A stretch of DNA of 64,000 bases, from contig NC_033621.1 in assembly GCF_001540865.1 (NCBI RefSeq), positions 584,466 through 648,465 on the forward strand, in the 5' to 3' direction. The notes beneath the pieces were generated by a model. It did not search any database. It worked only from the letters and a program-made list of their open reading frames with translations, and had not been told where the DNA came from. The position numbers were made by a program, and so were the translations under genes. Below are positions 21,584 to 33,779 of this stretch, one piece after another (the first letter of the stretch is position 1; the number at the start of each line of letters is the position of its first letter). The stretch comes from Ananas comosus (taxonomy: Eukaryota; Streptophyta; Magnoliopsida; Poales; Bromeliaceae).

Positions 21584-24078
21584 CTACCTGCGTGCTTTCT
21601 TTCGACCTTTCATGCTGGTGGTATCGTCGGATTCTTCTTGCAGGGCTTCCTCCTTGATGTTCTCCGCATCGCTCGCTTCATGGAAGCTCTCGGTCTTGCC
21701 GCTCGACTGATCATCATCATCATCATCCTCCTCTACAGCTTTGTCCGTGGCTTCTAGCTTCGATATTCGGTCCCTGAGGTCTCTGAGTTTGGCCTTCTTC
21801 GAGTTTAAAATAGCCACAAACTAAAAAACACAACATAAACACAACAGCTCAACAAAGAGGTATAGATTTCATGTTCCAAGTTAAGATATAGGAAAATAAT
21901 AAGCTTCGAAGAAAAAAACAACAAAGATAATAACTATTGAGTAATAGGCCTCTTTGGCTTGCTGAAGCTTTTGTAGGAGTGTTGTTGGAAAAGGCATTAA
22001 CAACTTCCTGATAAACAGAAGCACAAGCTCTGAATTTAAGTAGGAAGGGTCGTCAAGGCCGAGAACCACTTTTTAGCTTCATGCCATGGTAAAAACTATA
22101 AGAGTGATTGCTGGATCATAGATGCCCATCCAGCTAAAAGAGTTTGGTAAATACAAGAAGACTGCTGCTTCTCGTACTTTCATGGCCAACATCATGGAAA
22201 ACTACAAAATGCTGGTATTCAAAACCAGATTAGCAAATACAAAGCTGACGCATGGGAGTCGAGGAAAAGGAAAAAGAAAAGAGCTTAAAAAGGAGTGAGA
22301 AAGGGTATAGTAGCCCCCCAACTTTGACGAGGACCCGGCAAGAAATAGAACTGCATGCAGGAAAGGATTTCCCCGGCAACGACAGAGAATTACCTAACAC
22401 TGTAATTTTGTGTAAAACACACAGCATTACAACATGTAAGCGTGTAAGTTCTAGCTATGTAAGAAACCATATAAGACGACGAACATAACGTGAACTCTTT
22501 TAATTCAACAAGAGAAGCAAAAGATAGCAGCCGAGGAAACAAAATGCGTAAAAGAGGCGACAACCTTGGAGTAGACAGAAGACTCGAACTCAACTTTCTC
22601 GTTGCTAAATCTCTCACTTTGTTGCAAGCACCTTTCAGCTTCTGCTTTTAGTTTGTCAAAGGCTTGAGTTTTCCTGACAACCTCTTCCTGTGTAAAATCA
22701 ATTGAAGCCATTATACTTCTTGCATAGCTATCAAAGTCATTTACTAGAGCCCAAAAGTATCGGGGCTTCACGGTCATAACGGAAATCAAATGCTGGAAAG
22801 AAAAGTTTTGAAAGAAAATACTTGAGATCTCTGCTTATGCAGAAAGCCCTCCGCAGAAATTTTCAAAACCTCCCAAAGTCATAAAAACAAACTAACTTTG
22901 GGGGAGGTACAAAGGTTAACCAAATACTCTCTCACCATTAAGAGCACTTCAAACATAGGATAGTAAGAACGAACATCAGTTTCACCAGATATTTCAGCAA
23001 CTTCATCCAAAATTCTCCAGTTTTTTTTTCACGCTACAGTTAAGATCCTTAGTTTAACAAGCTAGTGACAAAAAGCCAACAACAAATACACATGTAACAC
23101 AAATTATCTAAGGAGGAGCTTCAAACATTGGATATTACTTAATCTGAGCAATGCCGAAACGAGAAGAAAAGAGATCTAGCATACACTCAAGCGTATATTT
23201 GCGTCCATGAGGAAATCCAGGATTTCAGCAGTAGTCTGCTTCTTATTTGGCGCCGGTTGGCATTTCCAACGCCACTCCAACTTGGTACCTTGCTTCTCAA
23301 ATGTCCACGATAACTACAAAACCATAAACCGAGAATCAGTACCTACCTCAGCGTATCCTGCAGAGTACAAAAGCAGATGGGGCAATTTCGACCCCTCTCT
23401 AACTTTTACTTAATTTTGATTGATTGACCACCCCGCCAATGTTTTGTTTCTTTGGTTCTGCTAAGAGTTTGTTAGTTAACTGGTAATTTCTTCGAGTAAA
23501 CTGGCTCTTCCGTTTTCTGAGAAGTGAGAGGTAATTAGAGCACGGAACCGCTGTTAAACTGCAGTAAAATTCCCAACTTAAATTACTGGAAAACTGAAAT
23601 CGAGATAAGAGTTGTTAAGCAGGGGGTCAAATTCAAAATGGCGTATACAGGCCCTAGGCCATGATAGTGGGGAGGTCTCTCTCTCTCTCTCTCTCTCTCT
23701 CGAGCAATTTTAGGGTTTCGGTGTGTGTGTTGGTGGAGTAAGGTGGGGGGGAGGGGAATAGACGAACTTCACCCTTCGGGGGGCATGGGGGTCGGCGGCG
23801 GCGTCGAAGGCGTAGCGGGAGCCGGGTTGCTGGAAGGCCAGGTAGCGCTCGGCGAGGGCAAGGTAGTCTTGCGGGGAGAGGTCCCACTGCTCGGCGCGGA
23901 GCTTCACCTCGGCGTCGGAGGCGTCGCACGTCCACGCCTCCGCCCCGTCGGTGACCGCCAGGGAGAAGCGTGAGGGGTGCCACGTCCCCTTCACGAAAAT
24001 GGCCGCGCCGACGGCCCCCTCCCTTTTGGGGTCCTCCACCGGCAGCTCCAGCTTCAGGCACGTATGCCGCGTCGCCAT
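21584..24078 (-). CDS. XRCC4: DNA double-strand-break repair protein XRCC4
   Basis: Four exons on the minus strand, all in phase 0 with GT/AG junctions: 24078-23773, 23313-23185, 22687-22565 and 21820-21584. The product is about 264 residues, the usual length for plant XRCC4. The N-terminal beta-sandwich head includes CLKLELPVED, WHPSRFSLAVTDGAEAWTC and YLAFQQPGS. Exon 2 encodes LSWTFEKQGTKLEWRWKC and ILDFLMDANIRLS; exon 3 is the start of the coiled-coil stalk (EEVVRKTQAFDKLKAEAERC). Exon 4 finishes the stalk (ILNSKKAKLRDLRDRI) and an acidic then basic tail ending KGRKKARR. In known plants XRCC4 dimers bind DNA ligase IV in non-homologous end joining in the nucleus. The ATG at 24,078 is preferred over an in-frame upstream ATG at 24,258, because the extra residues are a low-complexity Ser/Pro leader. 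Confidence 0.95.
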
Positions 24079-24258
24079 TGATGGAGAGAGGGAGAGAGAT
24101 GAGGTTGCAGGAGGAGGAGGAGGAGGAGGAGGAGGGTTGGGATTTAGGAAGGGGAAGAGACTGCTAATAGAAAGAAGGGGTGAGAACTGAGGGAGGCTAC
24201 ACAGACTACTCGGCTTGCTGTGCAAGACAGCTGAGTTGTTGTGTTCGTGCGACGCCAC

Positions 24259-25242
24259 AAGCTAACGAAGGTTTTTCACTACACCCGCCCATGATCTCTG
24301 GTCGTCCCCTAACGAAGTGCATCCATCCAACGGCCATCCGGAAAGTAGAATGTAAACAAACGCACTCCAAGTTTACACGAAGGTTTTTAAATTGGCCAAT
24401 TTATCATTTTTGTTTTTACCTTCATCCGACGTGAATTTACGTGTAACTCCAAAGCAATCAGAGGGGTACTGTAAAATCTAGATGAGGATCGTCTACACAG
24501 ATCAAGGTGTTGACATATCTGTGTGCTACTTTGTTGCTAGCTAGGCTACACTTACTAAAATACAACCAAATATTGGTTTAAACGAGGCGAGATGACATTA
24601 ATTAGAAACAGATTCAACGCATTATTATTATACTCAAAAAAAGAAGAAGAGGAAGAAGAAGATGCAGGTCATGGCAACCACTCACCACTTCCCATTTGAC
24701 CACTCCAGCCGCTCGGACAGCCAAACAGACAACCACACGGACGGCTTACAGAGCAGCATTATTAGCGAGCTAATGAGCCACCAAAACATTTCTAAAACCT
24801 GCGCCTGCTAGTGCGGTAAAAAAGAGAAGGCTCCATATAAAAGCACAGGCCAAAAAGGTCACGCTACAACAAGAGTACTACTAATACTTTCAACACGAGC
24901 AAAAATAAGGACCAACCTCAGTAGCATTTGAGATCAGTGGAAAGTCAAAAATTCTTCATCGTACAGACACAAGTTTCCAGAATCTATATAGAGTTTCAGT
25001 TGAACATTAGAACAAGTATGGGAAAGAGAAAAAAAAAGAAGAAAAGATCCCAGCTCTAAACCGCTTCTTTAAGATCTTGAAAGGGAGCAGAGGCTCAGAA
25101 GAGGGAAGAAGAAAACCTACTATTCTGCTATAGCTAAATTTCCCAAGTCAGAACGCACCGACTGGATACCCCTATACTCTCTACATCCAAGCAAAGAAAC
25201 ATGAGTAAATGGTGCGGGGCGCAGCATGACAATGATGCACCG
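24259..25242. other. XRCC4 upstream DNA and Alba-gene 3' flank
   Basis: The first part is the XRCC4 promoter side. From about 25,242 down toward 24,850 the minus strand is likely the 3' UTR of the Alba-domain gene. No other coding signal is seen. Confidence 0.4.
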
Positions 25243-27545
25243 TCAGGCCTTGATTTCCTGTTCAACAGCCTTGATGCGATCCGCCTTGTTAGTAGATAGG
25301 AGGCTGTTGAAGTTCTCCGACTTCCCAAGTAGTATCTCAATCTTTCAAAAGAAAAAAGAACAGAAGGGTCATTAATGACCTACATGGAACTTCCAACGAT
25401 TTGAAGGACTAGTATGCAAATAAAAGACCTTTACCTTGGCTTTGCGGACGAGGCGGCCCTTGGCCTCATCTCTGGTGCCAACAGTGGATGTCAGGATCTC
25501 TGGTATAGTTCAGAGAAAACAAGATTAGCTAACATTTTTCAATAGCATGGGCTTAAAATAAAAGAGGAGTTTATACTCTTCTCGGTAGCCAGGCCATTAT
25601 TCTTCAGGATCTCGGCGACAGTGACGACAGTGCCAATTGCTGAAATTAAGAGAGATGATCAAATAATCAGCATTAGTAGTGACGAGATAGTCTCTCCCTC
25701 TCTCTCCTCAATTCGTTTCCTTTATTCTCAATTCAGATTGATAACCAAGCAAGCCAATAATACCACCATGAGGAAAACAAAGCTCAAACATAATATCAGT
25801 ATAAAAGAACAAAAGATCAAAACTAGAAACAATGTTCCTCATTCATCGGAACTAGAAATAATGATCCTCGATCATCGGATATAACATATCAGGTTATAGT
25901 GAGAAACAGTAGCACAATTAACCAACTGAAAATTTAGAATTGCCCCAGATTCAAGGACCAGAAATCCAACCACCTGCACTATTGTAATGAAAACAGATCT
26001 CACGAACAGAAGCTAAAGAGCATAAAGCAGAAGCGAAACAGATCATTCAAATGCAACAGCAAGTAAGCAATATTCAAATGTTATATGGATACATTACTAA
26101 GAATTTATATCATGTTTCTTTTCTTTGATTCATTCTCATGATATACTAGAACGTAATAGATAAAAAATAAGGATTGCACAGGTTTACCCATGCCTAGTGC
26201 AGAAAGCTCAACCTCATTGTTGTGCTGCATGTACCTCTGCAAATCAATCCATGAAGGGAAAAAAAGAAAAAAAAAAAAAGAAGAAAAAAAAGAAGAGGAA
26301 TCAGTGAAATGGAATCAGAGCTTTCATCTACAGAATATAATAATAGAAATATAACATGCCGCTGGGAAAAAAAAACAAAAATTTACAAAGTACATTCTAA
26401 AGAGATCAAGGAATTAGGGATGATGTACTTGCATATAGCCAAGCCTTCAAGATATCTCATATATCTCAACAATTACTACACAACCATTCCTACGGAGGGA
26501 ATTAACTTAAGTGGAAGAGCAGTTATTATAGTCAAGCACTTCTATATCATCGCATTTTCTCGTAAATAGCTAAAGAGCGAAAGCTATCACGAGTTTGGGG
26601 TATAAATCTCCTGTATCTTCAGAAACAACAGGAAATGGATACCTAGGCTAGATCATCTTATATCAAGCCTTACAGTAATCAACTCACATATAAATAGATG
26701 AAGTAAAACAAGATAAGTAAATGCATCACGAAATTGGGAAAATATAGTTGCATTGTCAATGCTTCAAGAAATTTCACGTCCCAACCATCAGGAAAAATGT
26801 AAGGACTACGCAAACGAACATACAGGAAACGATCAGATCGCAAACAATTATGATCGGACTAGGGTTTCTTCTACATAATTCTGAAGAAAAGAGATCATAT
26901 GCATATCACCATTAATATTTCTCACAGACTACAAAGGAAAGGACAGCTATGAGGGGATAGATCGATGCACCATTTCTACAAAAACACAGAGAAATCGATC
27001 CCTCGGTACGATACCATTTACTAAGCCTTAAAAAACAACTTTAGCTCATTAGTCCATAAGTAAAACGTTAATGCGAAGATATTAACCAAAAAAACGATCG
27101 CTAAACAGCATCAGATCATGTTAAATGATCCGGACCATCGGAATTACGTCGTTAAGACAAAGAAAGAAGCTCGAGTGAGATCAAACCAAATCGCAAGCCA
27201 AATCAAAACAAAAGATTGCGAAAACATCAGATATCGTCGAGATCATTCGTCCCGATCCTCCAAATGCATGAATCGACGATGAAGCAAGCGATAGAAGCAC
27301 GAGATCGATCAAATCTAAGCATCGAAAGCACGAATTTCTCAAGCGATAATGCAATCGAGAGAACAAAACAGAGAGAGAGAGATCGATACCTTGGCGAGAT
27401 TGACGTAGAAGTATAGCGGCTTCTTGTTGGTGGAGACCTGGATCCGGTTCTTCTTCGCCGGCGCCGTCGCCTCCGCCACCTCCTCCGCCGCCTCCTCCGT
27501 TGCCTCGCGCTCCTTCTCCGCCTCTACCACCGTCGCCGCCTCCAT
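25243..27545 (-). CDS. Alba-domain DNA/RNA-binding protein (At2g34160-like)
   Basis: Five exons on the minus strand: 27545-27390, 26236-26188, 25639-25577, 25499-25435 and 25341-25243. The phases join exactly, giving about 143 residues. An acidic Glu/Ala-rich leader (residues 1-30) precedes the Alba fold. That fold is visible as KKNRIQVSTNKKPLYFYVNL, RYMQHNNEVELSALGM, AIGTVVTVAEILKNNGLATE and KILTSTVGTRDEAKGRL, then IEILLGKSENFNSLL. Alba proteins are small nucleic-acid binders; plant members bind RNA or R-loops and act in nucleus and cytoplasm. The exact role is inferred from family. The 5' leader holds a long (GA)n tract on the mRNA strand (27,580-27,606). Intron 1 is long (about 1.15 kb). 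Confidence 0.93.
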
Positions 27546-27571
27546 CCTCTCCTCTCTCGCTTCTCTCTCTT

Positions 27572-27606
<35 letters not shown>

Positions 27607-29036
27607 GCGATTGGGCGGAGGAAGGCGCTTCTCTTCTCGTGTCCGCTCGAATGGAAACAATCGCAAGAAGTGCCCCCCCGAGCGCATTTATATAGGGCCC
27701 ACCCGTTCCTTTGGATGATTATCCAATGGGAAGTGGCAACGTGGAGGTCGGGCCCACTAGGCGGTTATGTTCCGTGGGCGGTTATTTCGCCCCTCCCGTT
27801 TTGGCTTATTTACGATGGCGACCCTACTGTGTTGGGTCTCTCCGGAATTGGGTCAAACAACGAGCCCAATCTCGCTCAGGCGCAACCGAAATTGTCGAGC
27901 TCTTTTTAAGCCGCAATTGATCAGGTTGAATCATATGGCCATTTCGGGTTCATGAAATTTTTTTCTCAGTTAACAATTATTTTTTACAAATTTAAAGAAC
28001 TTCAAAATCAAAGTTCTCCGAATTTACTGAATCTTGTCAACCTCAACTAATGAACAATAACCAAATTTAAACTTAGTTTAATATTAAGGTATATCTAACG
28101 CTATTAAATAAAATGGAGTTGGGATAAAAACATAAAAGGATATGCTTCTATATTCTCCGATAGGACCGCATAAAATATATCGTAACCAACTCATCGTGAT
28201 ATGAAAAATACAATATTACGTACGGAAACAAACAGAATATTTTTCTATTGTACTTTCTTTCCGCACATAACGTAATCTTGCTGCAATCCCAAACGATACC
28301 ATATTAAAATAAGCTTTTTTTAGTAACCTCTCTCTTTTATGACTCATTTTCTCTCCATCTATTTATATCTTGAATCAAATGTAGGCCATTCAAATCCTAA
28401 CATATTTTGTAGTTCGCCCCTCCCTTTTGGTTGTTCAATCTCCTCTCCCAAATAAATCTTAATCTGATCTCTTTCTTTAATGCAACCAAACCTACCAAGT
28501 ACCAACCTCCTCTCCTCTTCTAACTCCTTTTACACATCTCTTTCCCCTCCAAAGGGGACCCATCACATCATATATACCACTCTCCTCTTCCTGCTACTCT
28601 ACACTCTCTTTCACATCTTATAGATTATTCATGCCAATGTCATCTAACATAGGAATGGCAACAGGCTTGGTGGGGATAGGGAGCCATTCCATCATCTGTA
28701 TTCTGCTATCAACCAAAAGGAAAACAAAATATTCTTCATCCCTATCCTGGGGAGTACATTCTCATTCCCATAAATTAATAGAGATCTCTACGGATACGTT
28801 AAATATGAAAAAAAATCATTTTACTTATTTACTTGCACTTAAAGTTCGATTTAACCAAACTTAATACAATTCGTCTCTTCCACGTTTATGTGGATTTATA
28901 AATTATTTTCTTCCACTTGCCTACTTGTTAGCTGTGTAAATAATTAATGTACCAGATAATTAAAATTAAGAGTGATAGAGATTTGGACTAAATTTGCTAA
29001 TTGGCTATAAATAAAGACCTTAAAAATTATATGTTT
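27546..29036. other. Intergenic upstream of the Alba gene
   Basis: 27,546-27,720 is the GA-repeat leader and promoter side. The remainder is AT-rich with no coding signal, transposon ends or RNA genes that I can support. Confidence 0.45.
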
Positions 29037-29283
29037 GAGTAGAGCTACTATACTATCGGAAGTATAGAGGATATGGTGTTTTCGACTTTTTGACCCTTAG
29101 ATCAATCCTTTTGATCATTTCTTATATTTGGATTAATAATATTATCCTGTGGAGACTACTCAACTCAAGAGTACTACTCAACTCTAGGGCGGACCGCAAT
29201 CATCCAACCATATAATTTTTGATCCAATGATCAAAAAGTCATAAGCATTAACTTATCTATACTTCTATAGCATAGTAGCTCTA

Positions 29284-29287
<4 letters not shown>
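29037..29287. mobile_element. MITE next to a (TA)n microsatellite
   Basis: Inverted ends GAGTAGAGCTACTATACTAT and the complement of GCATAGTAGCTCTACACT; a (TA)n run directly follows at 29,288-29,325. It is the uninterrupted relative of the split MITE at 742-1,669. Confidence 0.7.
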
Positions 29288-29325
<38 letters not shown>

Positions 29326-29327
<2 letters not shown>

Positions 29328-29450
29328 AGAGAAAGAAAGGTAGCATGCGAAATTTAGTTGGAAATGTAAAATAATAAATCTTCGAACTTCAAACCTCCGA
29401 TACCAATCATCAAGTTCTTTGTCACTTGCGCTAGTAACAGTCAGTCTTAA
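29326..29450 (-). mobile_element. Diverged SINE copy
   Basis: GAGAGAAAGAAAGGTAGCATGC, then a stretch ending in CTTTGTCACTTGCGCTAG and CAGTCAG, matches the reverse complement of the SINE family, with internal loss around the tail. This is the last element before the mirrored block that clearly reads in the normal direction. Confidence 0.6.
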
Positions 29451-29466
29451 TATTTGCACACAATTA

Positions 29467-29527
<61 letters not shown>

Positions 29528-29715
29528 GAGGTGCACGAGGTACACATGATAGTCCTCGCACGGTCCACGAGATCCCGCATCTGCTTGCGGACTCCTTCCA
29601 CCTGAACTTTTAGTTTTCTGTGGGAAAAAAAGCGGAAAACAAAAAATCAAGTTTCCCCTAAAATTTGTAATATCACTTTTTTTCACAAACCAACCTTATC
29701 CACCCTATTCTTTTA

Positions 29716-29937
29716 TTACTAACTATTTCTTCTTTTTACACTCCCAAGCCCTACGCACGCCCCAATTTCAACCCTCCTCCTCACCCCAATTACTAACTAT
29801 TTCTTCTTTTTACACTCCCAAGCCCTACGCACGCCCCAATTTCAACCCTCCTCCTCACCCCAATTACTAACTATTTCTTCTTTTTCCACTCTCGAGCCTT
29901 ACGCACGCCCTAATTTCAACCCTCCCCCTAACCCCAA
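29716..29937. repeat. Three tandem copies of a 74-bp unit
   Basis: Units start at 29,716, 29,790 and 29,864 (each TTACTAACTATTTCTTCTTT...). The first two are nearly identical and the third is diverged. It lies in the mirrored block, within a GGTTGGGG-type MITE-like element that has a relative at about 31,950-32,315. Confidence 0.8.
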
Positions 29938-30255
29938 TCATTTGGGGTGATTGGGCCAAACCCTACCCCAATCATTTAGGGTGGGGAATTCTTACCACAA
30001 ACCTATATTTAACCCCCAATTCTTTAATAAGGTGGCTAATTGGGGTTGGTTTGCCACCGATTGATTTGTAACTTAAACTTTGAGCGGTGCGCGCATAAGT
30101 TGTTATTAATTTAATTAGTTATGTTCGTTAGTAAAGAGAAAGTGATAATCAGTATGTATAGAATAGAATGTGTTATTTTGTACTTTTACAGTAACGAAAT
30201 TATCTACAGTGTTCTTAACGTACTTTATTATAAGATGGATGTTAATTATGAAAAT

Positions 30256-30611
30256 CCTTTTTGAAGTTTTTGGGGAGGACACCAAAGCACGTAAGAGTGA
30301 AACGATGGGACACCAAATTTTGCATAGTTAAACGGGGGGACACCAAAGCAAAAATAGAAAAACAATAGTTAAAATAATAATAAAAAAAATTTTTAGTCAC
30401 TGTTTCATTTTTAATTTCCTATGATTTCACTGATAAGCTATTTATATCTACCAATAGACTTCAAAAAACATATATTAAATTGCTTTATAATTACTTTTTC
30501 GAAGGCTTTTCTATTTTTACTTTAGTGTCCCCCCATTTAACTATGCAAAATTTGGTGTCCCATCGTTTCACTCTTACGTGCTTTGGTGTCCCCCAAAAAA
30601 CTTCAAAAGGG
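30256..30611. mobile_element. Mutator-type MITE written in mirror image
   Basis: Long inverted termini of about 100 bp, flanked by TATGAAAAT (30,247-30,255) and TATGAAGAT (30,612-30,620), a 9-bp duplication with one mismatch. Read right to left it begins GGGAAAACTTCAAAAA, then TGTGGTTTCGT and TCTCACTTTGC, closely following the element at 48,085. In the written direction it does not match that element. Confidence 0.9.
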
Positions 30612-31336
30612 TATGAAGATTATTATGTACTTATTACGTACGATGGAAAAAGATTTTTTTTTTTAATGGTGAGATATATATATATATATATATACACACA
30701 CACGAAAATTTTTATATTGTGAAATACTTCATTTTAACTAGATAATAAGAAAAGGTCACCTTATGAAACACTTAGAATCACAAAGACGACTCGTGACGGC
30801 TAAGGATTTTTCTCACTCCAGAGTGTCGGCCGCGCCTCAGGGATACAGAGGGACGCGGCTCACGGTGGTTAGGGAGACGGCTTACATTTTTCGCTATGTT
30901 TCATTTTTAGATATGTTTGGAGGAGTTGATTATCGAAAAAAAAAACAAAATAACTCCAAAAAAAAAAATTGATTTATTAAATCTGTTTTTTTTTAATAAT
31001 TATTAAATATTATAATATATTCAAATTAAAAAATTAACTAACTATTAACTATTATTCATGTTAATGATATGAATGAAATTAATGCGTGTTTGAGTTTATT
31101 TTATTCATATCGCTAACTCCCTAACTTTATGTTATGATAGTTAGGTGTACAAATAAATACTATCATTGTCAGTTGCTCATACAATATTTAAAAAAAAAAA
31201 AAACTATCTAGCCGTCGTACGATGAACGAAGCAAATAAAGTAAATCTTTATTTGAATCGACCTTTACACTTAGTTAATCTTAAGCTTGAACCTTAGACTC
31301 ATGGTTTTTTTTTTTTTCTTCTTTGCTCATCATATA

Positions 31337-31456
31337 AACATGATTACCGAAAAAACTTAGGCTTCCTACTACTCCTCCTCTTTTAAAAACTTTTTTAACT
31401 ACCGAAGATGAACTTGTGTGTTTTACGAGGAACCTAAGTTGTTTTGTCGTTGTTAC
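31337..31456. repeat. Copy of the foldback-element centre
   Basis: About 110 bp here repeats 34,366-34,472 in the same orientation with scattered changes. Both lie in the mirrored block. It looks like a fragment of the same foldback element. Confidence 0.6.
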
Positions 31457-32399
31457 AATGAATAGTTGGATCGGTAAACGATCTAGACAACGCTTTTTTT
31501 AACAATCCAGGCCTTCACCTTCTTTCTACCTTACGTGGCCTCTGATCAAAATCAAAAAAAAGGATACTAGAACTCGTTCAACAATCTAAACCTCAAAAAA
31601 TTTCTTTTTTCGTTCCTGTACCAAATCTTTATTTATCGATTACATCGACCGTTAGTTATTAACCATTACTTTATCTTAAAACATATGCTTTTTTTATTAT
31701 TTTATCAATTAAGGTATTTTCCATTCATTTAACATTTTAAAATGGTTTCAATATGGTTTACAAAAAAAAAAAAAAAATTATTTCATTGCTTATCAATCAA
31801 AGAGCACGTGTGATGTAGCGTGCACGGTGGCCCGGAAACAACCAACCCAACTCACAAGCGAAACCAGTTCTAAACTCGAGCTTGGTAAAGTTTGTCAAGT
31901 TGGTAGTTCTTCGACCTTTGTTGCAATTTCGATGGCAAACTAAGCACCAATTCTTTTTTGATCAATAAAATCCTTATACCAATTCAAGTTTCAATTCCAT
32001 TCTAATTTTATAAAAATACAAACCAACTTTTAATCTCAATCAGGTACTAATTTTTTTTATCACAAATCAATCTTATCTATCTTATTCTTCCTATCACTCA
32101 TTTTATCACAAAATAAACCAACCTCATCACCACACCTTACCATAATCGACCCCAACCAATTAAGGTGAGGTTTACTCAATAAGACTTAATCGGGTAAACC
32201 CTACCTCAATTGATTGGGGTGGAGGATGTTATTACAAACCCTTATTTTGGCCCCAATTCCCCAATAGGTTGGGGAATGGGGGCTTGGTTTGTGTTCAATC
32301 TAATCTCAAAAAACAGCGCAGGACACATCGAGCTCGAGGGCGGCCGCTGGCGAGGCGGTTCGGAGGTGGCGCGGGATCGCCAAGAACTCGAGAGCCTAG

Positions 32400-33600
32400 G
32401 GCTAGGGCTCGTAGTAGGGACGCCGCTGCTAGGGCTGGGGAGGAGGCTCGCAGGTGGCACGGGATCGCTAAGAACCTCGAGGAACCCTAGGACTAGGGAC
32501 CTCGTTAAGAACCTGGAGATCTCGGAGTAGCTAGGGACGTCGCTACTAGACTGAGAACCTCGATGCCGGCGGGATTACACTCTAGGAGAGAAGGAGAACA
32601 CGATATAATTAGGTAGCTAAGGACGGTCTTTTACTGACAACTTAATGGGATCACTAAGGTTAGACAACTTAGGACGTGATAATTGACAGCATCAAGGAAC
32701 CACTAAAGCTAGACAGCTTAGGACGAAACGTAACAAAGGGAGCCGGACCAATCTTTATTGACAACTTAATGGATCACTAAGGTAAGAGAGCTTAGGACGC
32801 GATTATTGACAACATAAGGGTATCGCTGAGTTTAGACAGCTTAGGACAAGACGTAACAAAGGGAGCCGGCTAAGAAAACGGCTCGTCCCCGTCTCTTGCT
32901 AGAGTCCTTATCGACGTTTATTGACAACTTAGGGATGACCACCCCTACATCTATAACATATCGAGACGTTTGTTTTTTTTTTTTCTTTCTCATACACTAC
33001 CGAAAAACCATAACACGAACAACATTAACACGTCGCTACTAGGACTGGGGGGCGACGAACTCGTAGGTGGCACGGGATCACTAAGAGTCCCACGAAACCC
33101 TAGGGTTAGGGACCTCGTTAAGAACCTCGAGATATCTTAGTAGGGACGTGACTAGGGACGTCGTTTCTAAGCTAAGAACCTCGACGTCGACTAGGAAAGC
33201 GGCTCGCGGCACTACACTCTAGGAGAGAAAGAGAAGAAACAAGATGAAATTAGACAGCTTAGAACGATTCTTTATTAACAATTTTAGTTTATTGACAACT
33301 TAAGGGGATCGCTAAAGTTACAGCTTAGGCCGTGACTATTGACAACTTAAAGGGATCGTTAGGGTTAGACAACTTAGGACGAGAAGTAACAAAGGGAGCC
33401 GACCATGAAAGCGGTTCACCCCCATCCCATGCAAGGGAGCTCTCTCCCACTCCTCAGCTCGGAAAGAAGGGGAAGCGGTGCGCTCCGGTTAACGAGGTCC
33501 GGGCTCGAGTGAACACACAGGGGTGTGACTTGTGGCGAGGAAGTTCGGGATTACACTCTAAGAGAGAAGAAGGAGAGATCGATATCATTATTTTCAAAGT
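32400..33600. repeat. Degenerate direct repeats, GC-rich, unassigned
   Basis: A segment at 32,400-32,640 recurs at about 33,010-33,260, and a shorter related stretch is at about 33,530-33,600. Between them, short phrases such as GACAACTTAA, GGGATC and TTAGACA recur several times. The block is mirrored; no coding signal was found in it in mirror reading. It may be a degraded repeat array or transposon interior. Confidence 0.5.
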
Positions 33601-33779
33601 CTTTATCGACGTTTATTGACAACTTAAGGATGTCCACCCCTACATCTATAACGTATCGAGAACAATTATCAGCACTACCAATATTCTTTATCTTTACATA
33701 CACGACTGAAAAACCATAAAAAAAACGACATTAACAAACTAATGAAATAATATCCCCCTCACGAATAAAGGAGCTAAAT

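Noticed and set aside
22930..23030. Exon-like minus-strand stretch within XRCC4 intron 2 (WRILDEVAEISGE...)
   Set aside because: The XRCC4 protein is continuous without it, no good acceptor precedes it, and it matches nothing I recognise in the family.
23654..24061. 135-codon Arg-rich frame and plus-strand frames over XRCC4 exon 1
   Set aside because: Shadow frames in GC-rich coding DNA; the XRCC4 frame has domain and splice support.
27424..27909. 161-codon plus-strand frame over the Alba first exon and leader
   Set aside because: Antisense to a well-supported exon and driven by the GA/CT repeat.
29716..29937. CRISPR-like array
   Set aside because: The 74-bp units are contiguous with no spacers; an ordinary tandem repeat in plant DNA.
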